Positions 1 to 12,060 of a DNA stretch of 64,000 bases are shown here, in pieces. The stretch covers positions 47,584-111,583 of the forward strand of contig JAKCWW010000448.1 of NCBI GenBank assembly GCA_026260175.1, read 5' to 3'. Positions within the stretch are counted from its first letter, which is position 1. Each line of letters begins with the position of its first letter. The translations under genes and the position numbers were made by a program. The DNA comes from Reticulitermes lucifugus. Its lineage: Eukaryota > Arthropoda > Insecta > Blattodea > Rhinotermitidae. The notes beneath the pieces were generated by a model. That model was not told where the DNA came from and ran no database searches. It saw only the letters and a list, made by a program, of their open reading frames with translations.

Positions 1-199
1 CCGGCCAGGCTACAGATGACCATACAACACGGCGCATGCGCTTTGCATGTTGGATAACTAAGGCTACAGATACACACAGTCGGAATATGTAATAATTATT
101 GCTTTTCTACGACAACAAAGGTTACGCGAACGCGCCTCAATGTTACGTTTATACCTACATTGCCTCTCTTGTGTTTGATGGAATCAGAAGTAACCCGTC

Positions 200-625
200 C
201 GCCCAGGATGGTGTTGCTTTCCTTGTCAGTATGACAATACGTTGTTAACTACAGCTTTAAAGACTGAATAACACTGAAATTAAGAATTAAACTTTACTCC
301 TGTAATTAAGAAAAAGATTCAGAATGAGGTTTCGAATCACAGAGATAAACTACCGCAATACTTCCATCGCTTTAACAGCCATCTGGCAAAAGAGCACCCA
401 GTAAATTTGATAGTAATGTATCTGTGTTCTGTATTAGACCCCCAATAGTAAATGGGAAACAGATGATTTAGATTATTCCATGTATATGGGACGTGGGTTT
501 AATAAACATTAAATTTCGTAGCGGTAGTGTTTGATGTAACATCCAATTAGTAAGCACAAATGAAGGGAAGTGAAAGACATGAAGCTGTATTTCTTACCAT
601 AAGCCTGTTGTAACACTGAACGGCC
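200..625. other. No gene recognised
   Basis: AT-rich sequence without a convincing frame. The first 190 bases contain an ACGCGAACGCGCCTCAATGT segment shared with family D related repeats at 15000-15090 and 26950-27010. Confidence 0.5.
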
Positions 626-629
626 TGGT

Positions 630-800
630 GTACAGGTTACACTCTAGACTTTTGTGGAGGAGACGCCTGGTTCGAGTCCAGGACGCATCATCGGTTGTGT
701 GAGCCTTTGTGGGTTTTTTCAGTCTCTACAGTTTACGACGGGATAATACCTCCAATAGGCCACGACGGCTTCCCTACAAATCCTTTCGAATTCATCATCA
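630..800 (+). mobile_element. Probable tRNA-headed SINE, diverged
   Basis: GGTTCGAGTCCAGGACG is a good B box; the upstream A box is weak. The body includes ACGACGGGATAATACCTCCA, recalling the family 2 3' end. Confidence 0.45.
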
Positions 801-1169
801 TCATAATCATAATAATCTTCATCATCTTAACATTCGACGCTGTGTAGTCTGAGTAACCGGCAGCGTCGTGAACTAAACCACATAAGAAAATGTATTGTAA
901 CAAAATAAGTAAACAAATGAAATTGCGACTGAGTTACTCGTTAACGAATGTGGTACCTGTCTCAGATTTTACAGCGTGGAAATGTGAATATGTAAGTCCT
1001 CGTCTCTGTGTATGCTGATTCGCTGTCTTGCAATTATGAAACAAAAGGGTCTGTCTAAACAGCGGTGTCCAACCTTGTTTTTAACGGGCCACAGCAGTTA
1101 CTGTGGGCTGGTTTGCGGGCCGCTCGTGTAAAAATCACAATAATCACAATAAGTGATATACCAAACCTC

Positions 1170-1600
1170 CTAAATTATTGTGCAGTCTTTACAGTCACTT
1201 AATTCTGCAGCCTGTCTTACAACAGGTCCATAGCCTTTTCCACAGCGAGTTCTTCGCAGAGTGCGATCCAGTGCTTCTGCTGTCAATTTCCAGTATCCTA
1301 TAATTTTCTTAAGGTCATCGTGTGGCTGCTTACGTCTTCTTCCTCGCTTCCCGTCATTTCTGTCCTTCCCTGTATCTTTCCTTCAATAACCTGTTTTAGC
1401 CGGCAGTTCCTACGCAGGATGTGACCAATCCAGTTAGCTTTCCTTCTATTTATTGTATGTAGGATATAACTGTCCACCTTAACTCTATGTAATACTTCAT
1501 TTCTCACACGATCGACCCAACTGATCTCCATCCCTCTCCAGCAACACATTTCAAACCCTTCAGGTATTTCTGATCTACTTTCGGAAGTTTCCAAGTTCTT
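1170..1600 (-). pseudogene. Non-LTR retrotransposon C-terminus (RTE-like endonuclease/RT type)
   Basis: Minus strand: GMEISWVDRVRNEVLHRVKV, HTINRRKANWIGHILRRNCR, LKQVIEGKIQGRTEMTG, then after a frameshift the tail DDLKKIIGYWKL...KGYGPVVRQ with a stop. This is the conserved C-terminal module of a common insect endonuclease-reverse transcriptase. A second copy of the same tail is at 27990-28135. Confidence 0.75.
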
Positions 1601-1724
1601 TACAGTGCACAGACGTATAATTTAAAAATGTGGCCATGGCCACGGGTCGGACCCATGGTCTAAAGCCATTTTAATGACCCTGTTAATTACGAAGGTTATG
1701 TAGCTTTTGTGATGGATGAGAAAA

Positions 1725-1895
1725 TGTGTAAGGGCATGGCTGAAATGGTACTTAAGGGAAAAACGAAGTACTCGAAGAAAACACCTGTTCCAATGCCACT
1801 TTATTCACCACAAATTGACTGGCCTGGGACTGAACCCGGGTCTTTGCGGTGCGGGCCGTCGACAGTCCGTCTGACGTAACCTTTTCGGAGCCATT
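1725..1895 (-). mobile_element. tRNA-derived SINE, family 1
   Basis: Plus strand shows GCCACTTTATTCACCACAAA, then GGCCTGGGACTGAACCCGGG (reverse of the B box). Diverged copy. Confidence 0.7.
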
Positions 1896-2029
1896 GTTAT
1901 TGAACGTATAATTGCAGATAGTACATAATGGTAAGAAGTTATCATATTTTGTGTTTTATAAGATTGGATATTTATTTTAGAAGGCCACTTTCTTACATAA
2001 TTACCAGGCCATATTGTCGAAGTACGCAG

Positions 2030-2310
2030 TGGCGTAGTTGGCTGAGGTACTGCGCTACACGCCGGAAGGTTGCGGGTTAGATTCCCGTTGGTGTTATTGG
2101 AATTTTTCATTGACATAATCCTTCCGATCGCACTATAGGCGACTCAGCCTGTAACAGAAATGAGTGACAGGAATATTTCCTGGGGGGTAAAGGCGGCCGG
2201 TGCGTAGGGCTGACAACCTTATCACCTTCATGTGCCGGTTGTCTGGAAATCTGGGAGCCTCAGCGTCCTGGAACCCTCAGGACCTTTCCAGGCCTGTACA
2301 GGTTTGTTTT
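2030..2310 (+). mobile_element. tRNA-headed SINE, family 2 related
   Basis: GCAGTGGCGTAGTTGGCTGA and TTGCGGGTTAGATTCCCGTT form a tRNA-like head; GGGGGGTAAAGGCGGCCGGT and GGGCTGACAACC match the shared body. Confidence 0.6.
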
Positions 2311-2514
2311 ACTGCTTTTCTTTGTTATCGCCAGCAAATACTCAGAATCTTAAGAAATTGCAAGAAAATTCACTTAATTAGTATGAATACCTGTTGACTC
2401 ATTTCTGAAATAGGATGCAAACTGTCAGATTTCGATCCAGTGTCACTTGATAGCTGTTTTGGTGTTGTAGGTCGTAACGACACTGTCAGTTGCAAGGATC
2501 ATGTAGTGTCGGTG

Positions 2515-2692
2515 GTAGATGAATGAATTAGTATGGAATACTGGTTGGATGATACTTACAGAGGAAAACTGGAGTACCGCTGAAGTGCCACTTTGTCCAC
2601 CATAAATCCCACATGAACTGGCCTGGTATCGAACCCGGGCTTCCGCAGTGAGAGGTCAACAACTAACCGTCTGAGCCATAGCACGGTGTGTC
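2515..2692 (-). mobile_element. tRNA-derived SINE, family 1
   Basis: Plus strand shows GCCACTTTGTCCACCATAAA, GGTATCGAACCCGGGC and CCGTCTGAGCCATAGCACGG, the reverse of the family 1 body, B box and A box. Confidence 0.75.
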
Positions 2693-3634
2693 ACTGTTGG
2701 AAATTTAACAGTTCCCGTCCCTATGTGCATGTACACAGGTAACTGAGTCACTGCTATACATTATAGACAGGTGACAGTGTGGTATCAGGATTTAACTGAT
2801 CATACATGCTGTGAAAAGTTCTGGAAGTGAAGCGTGCTACAAATGGCCATGGAGCTATCTAGAGATCACTTTTTAGGCAAAGGTCAGTATTGCAATACCG
2901 ACTGAAGCATGCCTTCCACTTACGTCTATGATTGCCGTCTGTTGGTCCTGCTCGTAACTACTAGTAAGTCTGACAAACACGACCTTGCTTAGACCAATTA
3001 TATGTGATCTGTAAATATGAGAGTTGAGTTTTTCACGACGGCGAAGATTCGTATTGTTATATTCTAGGTTGTGACACCTTGTCCGGTAGGTGGGTTCAGA
3101 CGTTTCAGAAGAATACGACTGCGGCTGCCTCCCTCTGCAGGGTAGAAAATATCTTCTCCGAAGCTGACAGTATATTATTTCTTCAAACTATGGATAATCT
3201 TCTATGAAAGTTGCCCCATAATGATGTTCATGCTAGATCACTACCCTCGACCAAAAATGATGGTCTTCTGTTTGTGTACACCGTGTAGGATGATACATTT
3301 GTTCCAGCATTTCGGAGGAATGTGCTGTCTCCATCTTCAGGATGACTGGATTTGTTTCGGGTAGATACTGAGTTGATTGGAAGGGTTGCAAGGATTTTGG
3401 CCAATCAGAGTTGCGGAAAGGGAAGTGGGGATAATACTGTAGCTAGGTAATGGGAATTGAGAGCTCGAAATTTATTTATTTGTTATTATGTTTGATTATT
3501 CCTTTTTCATAATGATGACGTAACACATCAGTCACTACTTTTCACATTCTGTCCTTGTGTTAGTAGACACGTACGTTGTGTGTTGATCAAAAATCCCCAT
3601 CCCATTCTAGAAGGTATTTTGCAGTTTTATTGTA

Positions 3635-3765
3635 TGGAGTCCGAAGTTCATTGCCGTGTTTGCAAGAGCCCGCCACTAATCCCCTTTCCTATCCGAACGA
3701 GTCTAGTCCACACCACTCACTCTATTCCTTTAAAATTCATTTTAGTAATATATTTCTATATACGC
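3635..3765 (-). repeat. LINE 3'-tail fragment
   Basis: GTTCATTGCCGTGTTTGCAA and AGAGCCCGCCACTAATCC are the reverse of the last LINE codons, followed by a degenerate GTCTAGTCCACACC segment. Confidence 0.45.
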
Positions 3766-3839
3766 CTGCGTCGTCAAAGCGGTCTTTTGTCTTTAGAATT
3801 TACAATAAACAATGTTAGGCATTTCTTACATTTGTAGTA

Positions 3840-5045
3840 CATACTACATGTCCCGCACAACGTTTTCTTAATTTTGTCATATAAGTAGTATTTTATGTAC
3901 AATACAAATTATGACGCCCTGTGCTTTGTAATGTTCTTTATCCTTCCTGTATATCCTCTCTCTCTTAGGTCAAAATATTATCTCCAGTTGAAAGAGCAAG
4001 TTTCACGCTCATACAAAACAACCGGTAGAATTATAGTATTGTATATGTTAGTCTTTGTGTTTTTAGATAGCAGACAGGAAGACCAAGGATTGTGAACCGA
4101 ATGGTAGCTGACATTGTAGATGCATGTCCCTTAAGTATGCTGACAATGCAGGTAGCGTATTTGCCGACTGCGGTGTAGTTCGATATTTAGCGGATATCCG
4201 ATACTGATAACATTTAATGCTGTGTTGGTCAAACCCAGTATTCTCAGCTGTCGGCCCTATAATCGGGTGTCCTTCAGGAAGGCCGGTAACTTGCTGCAGT
4301 ACCTACGTTTAAATGCGGAAGGATATTCGTGGTTCCTCATTTCCTCCATCGGTATTCTAGGTCACAAGCACTTCCAAATCCTTACTCGCCTTGATCGTTC
4401 GTTTAGATGGTCTGTTTCCATCAAGTTCACAGAACAACCATACGTGCGTGTCATAGCTCTACAATATCTATGCTACGTGCCTCGCCCACGCTCTTCTCGC
4501 TGGTTTCATTGCCATAGTAATATCAGCCGAAGAAAAATTATGACGGTCTTCACTGTGTTATTTTTCCCGACCTGCAGAAAATTCGTTCAGTTTGCTGTCC
4601 AATATACTTTTCCTTAAGATGCAGTTTCAGAGATAAATTCAATAAACATGAGCGAACGCTTCGGAATTGTTACGCTGTGCGCACTTTTTTAAACTTCTTT
4701 CAGATTATCTTGATTTATGGCACTGGATCTATAAAGGTGCCCCTTCTCCGATGTACGTGAAAAAAGAAAGACAAAAATTGAATTCAGGAGGTTTATACTC
4801 GTACTAATTGGATTTGCTGTCGTTACGTCATAACGTTACGTCGTAGGCTACACAGATACGAATATGAGTAAAGAATAGGATACCCGAGGGTAGCCCCTTA
4901 GCTTGGTATCAGCTTCATTTTTATGCATAGCTTACTGCGTCTATGCAAAACATTTCTGTTTAATATAAATATAAGCATGAATATACATAAGGAAGAAATG
5001 AATAATGAACTGATAGGAAGGAAAAACGTTAAGAGAAGTTAATTC
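3840..5045. other. No gene recognised
   Basis: Contains a 131-codon plus-strand frame (4222-4617) with no recognisable motif, no splice context and basic composition; treated as chance. Confidence 0.5.
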
Positions 5046-5047
5046 GT

Positions 5048-5945
5048 TAAAGCGCATTGGGTACAGTATGTACCATATGCTGTAACATAAAAGGAAAAGT
5101 TGCATTGTGCCCACACAGAATATTTACCTATTTCCTCGATTCTAAGACGCACTGTTATGCATTTCAATATTTCTGATATCCTGGCGCGTCTTACACGTGT
5201 TGGCGTCTAAGAATCAATGTCGAAAAATTACATTGTGTGACAAACGTGCAAGGGAAGTCTTTATTCCCATAACACTAGTCGTGGGACAGTAATCACAAAG
5301 ATGGCAACGAAGGAGATTCAGACAGCGTTTCTATTCTCATTTCCGTGTCAAGTGTCGGACGTGTGACATATATAAAGGACCTGATGGGAGCTTGGAGACT
5401 GAACATACCAAGTAGTGTTAATACTAACTGTATTCAGTTATAGCTGTTCTCATTGTTGCGTCTTTAAACATTTCTTACAATTAGCGCTCGTAACAGAGAG
5501 TTGGGGGTGGGTATCGTTGGCATTGTTGAACAATCGGTTATCGTCGTTCCAAGAAATGCTGCGTTACAAATGCACTTGATGGACAGTTCTGGTCTCGACT
5601 GACCTGATAAAGAAGAGAGTTAGAGCAGTGTGTAGAATCCGAGGACTGAACGCGCAGTTCAGGAAGACTGTGAACAGATAATTTTTTTTTTAATATTCAG
5701 TTTTGTGTTGATTTGTGTTTGTTAATACAAGAAACGTTTTGTGTTTGAATATTGACAACTTGTATTCCAATATATTGTACATCATTTTCGTATAAAACCT
5801 ATTACAGAATCAAGGGTGCGTCTTACAGTTCTCACAATAAACAACATTTTTTCGTTAACGGCATTTAACGGGTTAGCCCTTTTCAATGATGAGGAAATGT
5901 ATTTTCTGTGACGTGAAGAATTCAGTTTTTAAATAATAGTAGTTG
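5048..5945 (+). repeat. MEAQ repeat, split by an inserted element
   Basis: Left half 5048-5126 (AAGCGCATTGGG...GTGCCCACACAG) and right half 5829-5945 (TTCTCACAATAAACAAC, then ATGAGGAAATGTATTTTCTG) are the two parts of the dispersed MEAQ repeat seen intact elsewhere. The 700 bp between them is a separate insertion. Confidence 0.65.
5127..5828. mobile_element. Probable TIR (MITE-like) element inserted in a MEAQ repeat
   Basis: TAAGACGCAC at 5143-5152 and its inverse GTGCGTCTTA at 5816-5825 lie near the ends, and further inverted GCGTCTTA/GCGTCTAAG words occur at 5185-5215. The host repeat is interrupted precisely here, supporting a discrete insertion. TATATAAAGG at 5372-5382 resembles a TATA box inside it. 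No transposase was recognised. Confidence 0.6.
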
Positions 5946-6429
5946 TTGAGTCCTGTCACGTATCTTTCGTTATGGCTAGTTATAATTTCTTTAAAGATAT
6001 AATTTGAGAGAAGTATGGAGGAAAGGACAGACGTATAAACAAACGGATTATGGACCTATGTTGTAAGTAGGTTGATGAATTTTCATACTTCATCTCCACC
6101 ATTTCGTAACTGAGTTATTCTGATAAATGTTTTATGTTCTTCGCCATTTGATTCTTTTAATTTTTAGTAAAGCAATAGCACACGCATTAGGCAAAGGTTA
6201 CAGAACTTTACATTATTTTGTTCGCTGGTTTGCGGGCTAGAAGTCAGCGTGCATCCGCAACGCCCTGCGACCGGTTCTGTCTTCAACCAAACACTGAGAC
6301 GGCTCCCAAATTCCAAGGTGCTATGACGTGTTTCTCATGCAGCTTTTCCCATTTTAAATTCATCAGAATTAAAGACCTAGCTACGGTGGCAACCAGGTTA
6401 CCCTTCCAAATTATTCAACAGATTATTAT

Positions 6430-7360
6430 ATAGAAACTTCGCATTCCATTTCTCAGGTCACTGCTGCACTTAATGGAGGTCTTACAAAGGTCTCACCATC
6501 GAACGTGAATTAACAAAACTCTTCAGTGAACACGCAGAGCAATGAGCTTTGCACCTTACTTAAATACTTTACCAAATGGGAACTCAGTTTAAATGCCCAT
6601 AAGACAGAAACTATTCTATTTTCAAAGCGCCGCCCCCGTCTTCCGGAACGTGTTCAAATTGGTAATACATCTGTGCCCTGGGCCTCGGACGTAAAATATT
6701 TAGGCCTTCTTCTAGACCCAAAACTGCTCTACACCATGCACCTACGTACCGTTACCAACAAAGCCACAGGTAATCTTTGTAACATCTTCCCCCTACTTAC
6801 TCGAGACTCCACGCTCTCACAAACCTCCAAATTAACCCTATATAAACTACTTATCCGATCCCTTCTTACGTACGCCGCCACTGTCTGCAATACCACATGT
6901 AATTCAAACTACCTCAAACTCCAAGTCTTCAAGAACAAGAGCTTACGAGTGATCGGTGACTATCGCAGAGGTACTCCCATCTCCCATTTGCACGAAACCC
7001 TTAATATTGAACCTATCCGAGACTTCATCCACCAACTTACGGTCAAATAGTTTGCTAACTGTCCATACCATCCTAACCCCCTGGTCCAACATGTCGGAAA
7101 TTACACTCTAGACGACCTGAACTCTTTATACACAACTTACAAACACAAACGACCGCAACATATCCTGCTGTAACCGGCTCACTATCAGGCATAGTGTTCT
7201 TTAGTATTTTTTCACTAATGTTTTTTTTATATTTCCCTCTCTTTAACTTTTGTTTCACGCACTCATAGTTAGCTAAATTGGTTATAGGAACAACTTTGTG
7301 ATTTTTCTTTGTATACTGTAAATACTGCCAATATCATCTTTGAAATAAATATTTAAAAAA
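6430..7360 (+). mobile_element. 3' end of a jockey-type non-LTR retrotransposon
   Basis: 5'-truncated copy ending in an A-rich tail (GAAATAAATATTTAAAAAATG near 7340-7362), as expected for target-primed insertion. It contains the reverse-transcriptase thumb region described in the next entry. A block at 6430-6525 also looks derived from the element but is out of frame. Confidence 0.75.
6526..7173 (+). pseudogene. Reverse transcriptase C-terminus (jockey clade), one in-frame stop
   Basis: One open frame encodes LNAHKTETILFSKRR, then WASDVKYLGLLLDPKL, KLTLYKLLIRSLLTYAATVC and LQVFKNKSLRVIGDYRRGTP, the standard palm/thumb end of jockey-like reverse transcriptases. A TAG at 7048-7050 interrupts it. 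The same frame continues to the natural TAA near 7171 through FANCPYHPNPLVQHVGNYTL. Apart from that stop this 3' part is remarkably open, suggesting a fairly young copy. Confidence 0.82.
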
Positions 7361-8042
7361 TGAGCTTTGCCCAGCAAATATATCCCGGCTTTAATCTGCT
7401 CTTAATTTCTTTGCGAACTAAATTTTCATTTGTTAGCATCTTTCCCAGGTATGTTAACTTTGCCAGATTTTCAAACGGTTTATTAGCTGTCTTTATGTTG
7501 TGACTTAGTCCTAATTTTTGTCGATGAGGCATGAATATATAGGCTACAGGATGCGACAGAAAGTGCTGACACATTTTGCATTTTAATAATACTCAAAGTA
7601 AGGACATTTCAAACATAATTATATCAAAATACACATAAAAGTTTAGAAATTCAGTACAGGTACACAAATTTCCAATTTCTTAAAAATAATGTGTCAGGTA
7701 ACCTCCATCACAAGCAGTACTTTTATTCACTGAAAAAGGTATTACATTGCTTTCTATAGCTCTTCCTGTGAAGAAGCGGCGATTCCTTCCCGATCTTTGT
7801 CTTCAGTTCTTCAATCATTGCTGTACATGCGGCGGAAAGTGCGAAAATTTTTTATCTCCTTAACTTTTATGACTTAAATTTTAGCGCGTTCGCCATTCTC
7901 AAGGTCAAGAGAGATTATGGCAGTTTATTTATGGCTGCCACACAATTCTGAGATGGAACAGTTATCAGTGCTCATGCATGTTGTTTGTGTTGAGTTTTTA
8001 GAGTTACACAACACAAATCCAAACATCATAAACGAATAAATA

Positions 8043-8093
8043 ATGTCTGATGAAGTCCATTTTCATTTCTCGGGATATGTGGATGTACAGGAA
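8043..8093 (+). pseudogene. Transposase fragment abutting the TIR element
   Basis: Encodes MSDEVHFHFSGYV, the strand carrying the first or second DDE aspartate (typically MSDEAHFHL.GYV) of insect mariner-like transposases. It is on the opposite strand to the transposase remains inside the adjacent TIR element and ends where that element begins, suggesting insertion into, or inversion of, a related transposon. Confidence 0.55.
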
Positions 8094-8621
8094 GGGGCAG
8101 CGTTCATCAAGCATTGTTAAAGATACACTAGTCAATCACGGTTTATTAAAATTTATTCAAAGTAATGTGAATTGGAAGACACATGTTTGTAATTGCTGAG
8201 AAACATTACAAAGGAGGTACTCTTAAAAACAACGCCCGTTAGATATCGTCCATCAAGATTGATGTACTGATGAACTCGGTTCATAGCACTTTCCATTGCG
8301 CGGACATGACAGGTGATACAGCACTTCTATCTCAGGAATTCTTACTTTGAGAGTGTGTAGGTCTGCCGAACGTGTCTGGAACACTCTTCTTTTCAAATAG
8401 CCCCCAAAAGGAAACCAAAAGCCGACAAATCGGGCGAACGGGCTGGCCAAGAAATGTAGCCATAAACACCGTTATATTTGGGAACGTCTGTACGGCGAAT
8501 GCATGGTGGACAGCCGATCTCAGATCCATCCCTAGCTGAACATATAGCGAACTTAGTCTCATTCTCTCTCCGGAGCTGCCCGAGTACTACCTAAATCAAA
8601 ATAACGAATGAACGCTGCCCC
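8094..8621 (-). mobile_element. 528-bp TIR element carrying a deleted transposase
   Basis: Perfect 14-bp TIRs, GGGGCAGCGTTCAT at 8094-8107 and its inverse at 8608-8621; looser similarity extends about 10 bp outward on each side. The interior, on the minus strand, encodes frameshifted remnants WPARSPDL-like/FWGYLKRRVFQTRSADLHTL, the block after the second catalytic Asp of Tc1/mariner-type transposases common in insects. The N-terminal and central parts are missing, so this is an internally deleted, non-autonomous copy. Confidence 0.72.
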
Positions 8622-8696
8622 ACCTTGTAGAAAACGTTCGCTATTGGTGCCAAGGAAATTCGTCTGAAATGCATATATCTCCAATTCATTCTGTCA

Positions 8697-8728
8697 GAGT
8701 AACAGTGTGGTGTGGTGTGGTGTGGTGT
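8697..8728 (+). repeat. GGTGT pentamer microsatellite
   Basis: Five tandem copies of GTGTG / GGTGT. Confidence 0.85.
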
Positions 8729-10495
8729 AACACCATCCACCGTCGTCAGACCTCACATCTTTGAGAATGAACAACATTAAACATTGACAGTAAACGCCGG
8801 AAGTTACCGGGACATGTTGCGAACTTTCTGGCTCCTGAAAGGGCCGCCTATGCATGCGAAACATTGTTATAGCAAGAAGGTTACCATATCCTATACAGCT
8901 AAGATTTTCATAGATATTATGCAAAAATGTGCCCTGGACTACGCATTTCTCATTTCGGAGACATTTTTGGCCTCCATAATCTACGGACCTGAGGGCCCCT
9001 GACGCGCTAAAGGCGTATATTTTCCAGACAAGTCCAGCAGCGCTCCAGGAACTGAAGACAAAAATTCGGGAAGAGACTGCAGCTATGCCGCTATTTCACA
9101 AGAAGAGCTAGAGAAAGCAATTGTCTAACCCACTTTCTCGGGTGAACAAATGTATTTGCTTAGAAGGAGTTCGCCTGACAGACACTGTTTTCAAGATATA
9201 TGACAAATCTATATCTTTAATGAATTTTCAAAGCTTGATTAATGTTTTGATATAATTATGTCATCACCTGTGGCATCACTTTATAAGAGTTATTAAAATA
9301 TAAAATGTGTCTGTACTTTCTACCGCATCCTGTATTAGTTTGCTAAGTGTGTATTTCTAGTCCAATTTCCTTACTAGCAGGTAATAAACCTTCTGTCTTT
9401 TTATTTATAGTATTTTTGTCTTTGTCCAATAATTAAAGTAGATCAGAAGCTCATGTGTCCCATTCAATTTTAGTATGTACTGGTTTGTTTAAACCTTCCT
9501 AATGGCATATTCTAAAGCAATTTTGAAACACAGTGGCGATAAAGTATCTCCTTTTTTCAGACCATTTTCAATAAGAAATGTGTCAGACAGATGTTTACCT
9601 ATTCAGACATTAATATGGGTTTCATTTAAGCACACTTAAATTACTGTAGCTAGTTCCATGGGCACACTAACCTAATTGACAATATTATACAAAATCCTTT
9701 TTTTTTAAACAGATTCATAAAGTTCCTTGGAGTCTAGGCGCTATAGCTAATGTACTGCTTCATTGCGGACACGCACCCAAAGGGGAGGCTGCCGGGTTGC
9801 AACCCTCCTCCACAAATCGGAATTTAAGAAACTCAGATTTTGTAGACACAATATCAAACATTTTATGTAATTTACCCTCCAGCCGAAATCGGCCGATAAC
9901 TAGTACATTGGAATTTTAAAATATAAAATGGAAAACTTAGAACGTCTGAGATAAACGTAAAAGAAACCAAAATGATTAGACCTTGTGATTTAAATTAGGT
10001 GACTCATGGAATATGGTGTTATATTTATATGTATATAAATGCAGTTGAAAAGTGTTATGTTACACTTGTATTTATGACATGATTTTTATAACGTCTTTTT
10101 TAAAATCAAGCATATATTATATATAACCTCAGTGTCAGCACCCCCCCCCCGCACAATGAAAAATTCTGGGTGCGCCCTGCTTTATTGTATTTCATTTCCT
10201 CCTTAAATATGTGATCAGTGGTTAATCTCTGACTGCTCCAAGTCCACACAGCTCAACCCCCAATAACGTTAAGTTATAAACGGTTAGTGAAATAACTAAG
10301 CATAGAGACATGAATTGTTTATTAGAATGAATGGCGTACGTCTTATATGCGATTACGTAAGCGGATGTCAGTTGTCCCAGTGGAGTGCGCATGTATCTTC
10401 GTTAGGAAGTAAGTGTGCCATGTACGTATTTGATACGTACTTCTTAATTATTTGGTAATTAGCGTAACTTTGAGCGTGACGAACAGGAAACTTAT
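8725..10495. other. No gene recognised
   Basis: Degenerate sequence. 9735-9830 has a weak tRNA-like word, and a C run interrupts 10140-10151. Confidence 0.5.
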
Positions 10496-10499
10496 GTCC

Positions 10500-10735
10500 C
10501 TGAGACAGTAACAGCAGTTGCGGAATTGATTCACCCTTGCAGCACCTTTAAAATTTGAAAATTCTGCGTTTAGCTCACACATTTTATTTATGTGTTCCCT
10601 ATTATTCTCTCAGTAAACAGTGATAATCTTCCTAAACATTATGAATCGGTTGGTCTTTATAATGAAGACGGGCTGTGTTCTCTGCGAAGTAGGAATTTAA
10701 CTTTTATATATTATGTCTATTTAGATTATATCAGG
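10500..10735 (+). repeat. MEAQ repeat
   Basis: Contains TTTATTTATGTGTTCCCTAT, CAGTAAACAGTGATAATC, and GTGTTCTCTGCGAAGTAGGA. Intact layout, moderately diverged. Confidence 0.6.
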
Positions 10736-10739
10736 TTTC

Positions 10740-11880
10740 GCAAGGTGGTTCTAATTTCTGGCGCAATTTTTCTCGTCTCTGCTGTTAAGTTTAATACGCG
10801 ATCCTGTGTCGTACTTACCATGATGCACGATAATACAGTGAGATCGTATTAACTTTCTCCGCACAAGACCAGTCCGCCACTGTAAACAACAACAACGTCT
10901 TGAAACATAGAGGCCAGCCCCCTCCCTCCCAACATGCAAGATTACATCATCACGAATGGCAGACTGTGGCAAGCTCTGATGAAGAATTGAGTCGAGTCAC
11001 AAAGCTTGCGAGTGTCAGGCATTGTGTATGTGTGTACGTGTGTGTTACGCTTATCGCGCTGTGCTTATCACTGCTGAAATTCCGTAAGTGAGAAGTAGTG
11101 TGGGTGTGCAACAGAGCCGGCGTATGGTGCGATGGTGGTTGTTAGTGACAAATGCATATAAGTACATGAATTCTTTATGTTGTGGTGTTTGAGTTAGACG
11201 TGAAAGTGGTTTTGTGGTAGAAATGTTTCAGCCAGAATTTACAAACACCAGCTATGACAGGTTTGTTATAACTAGATAGTTCAGTCCATGACGGTAGTAG
11301 GTGTTAATGTGGCACGTTTGTCAATGCCATGGTGAGGCAAGCCGTACTGCGCGCGTTGCGCCACAAACGAGCCTGTTAGAACTTCAAATTGAAATTGAAG
11401 GCGTTTCTTATGAGTCTGTGCCTTTGTGGGATTGTATCATACTGCGGTAGAATGTAACTTTTGTTAACCTGTGTATTCGGTTCAGCACTGGTTAATTAAT
11501 GGGCGCTTTTGAATTCGCTAATGAACCAGTGTGTTCCGTAAAATGTAGGAAGTGTCTTGACTGACCGAACGATTGTTGGTCTCTCAAGAAGGGCTTACAG
11601 ATTTGGATCGGTATTACACTGCTCTCTTGGACCTGTGCACGAACGTGAATGGAAAAGGCAGTTTACGCGACCCCGTTGGTCGGCCGGTCTGTCGGTGCAA
11701 CCTCGGCTCAACAACATAGTTTATTTTAAAGGTATTATTTAAGGAATTGTTAGAAGAAACAGTCAGTACGTCCCTTCTCCGGGTTAGGATTTAAACCTTG
11801 AACCTTGCATATACGAAGCAGTAGTGACAGTGATAATAGAGTTAAAAACGGAGTAACTTACTCTTTTGAATTATGACCCG
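10740..11880. other. No gene recognised
   Basis: Short frames only, no domains, no clear repeats. Confidence 0.5.
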
Positions 11881-11881
11881 T

Positions 11882-12060
11882 GACAGCTCAGTCAATATAG
11901 TGACTATTAGCTACGTACTGAACGACCGGAGTTCGATGTACGGTGGGGGGTAGGAATTTTTCTATTTAGCACCACGTGAAGACCTGCTCTGGGGACCAGC
12001 AGTTTACTATCCAATGGGTCCAGGAGCGTAGCAGTCGAAGCGTGAGTGACTTGACTCCTG
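11882..12060 (+). mobile_element. tRNA-derived SINE, family 2, partial
   Basis: GACAGCTCAGTCAATATAGT and CCGGAGTTCGATGTACGGTG give a recognisable head; the 3' body is not recognisable. Confidence 0.6.

Noticed and set aside
4222-4617. 131-codon plus-strand frame
   Set aside because: No motif, no splice sites and no supporting context; composition looks random.
5365-5385. TATA box and promoter
   Set aside because: TATATAAAGG lies inside a MITE-like insertion with no gene downstream.
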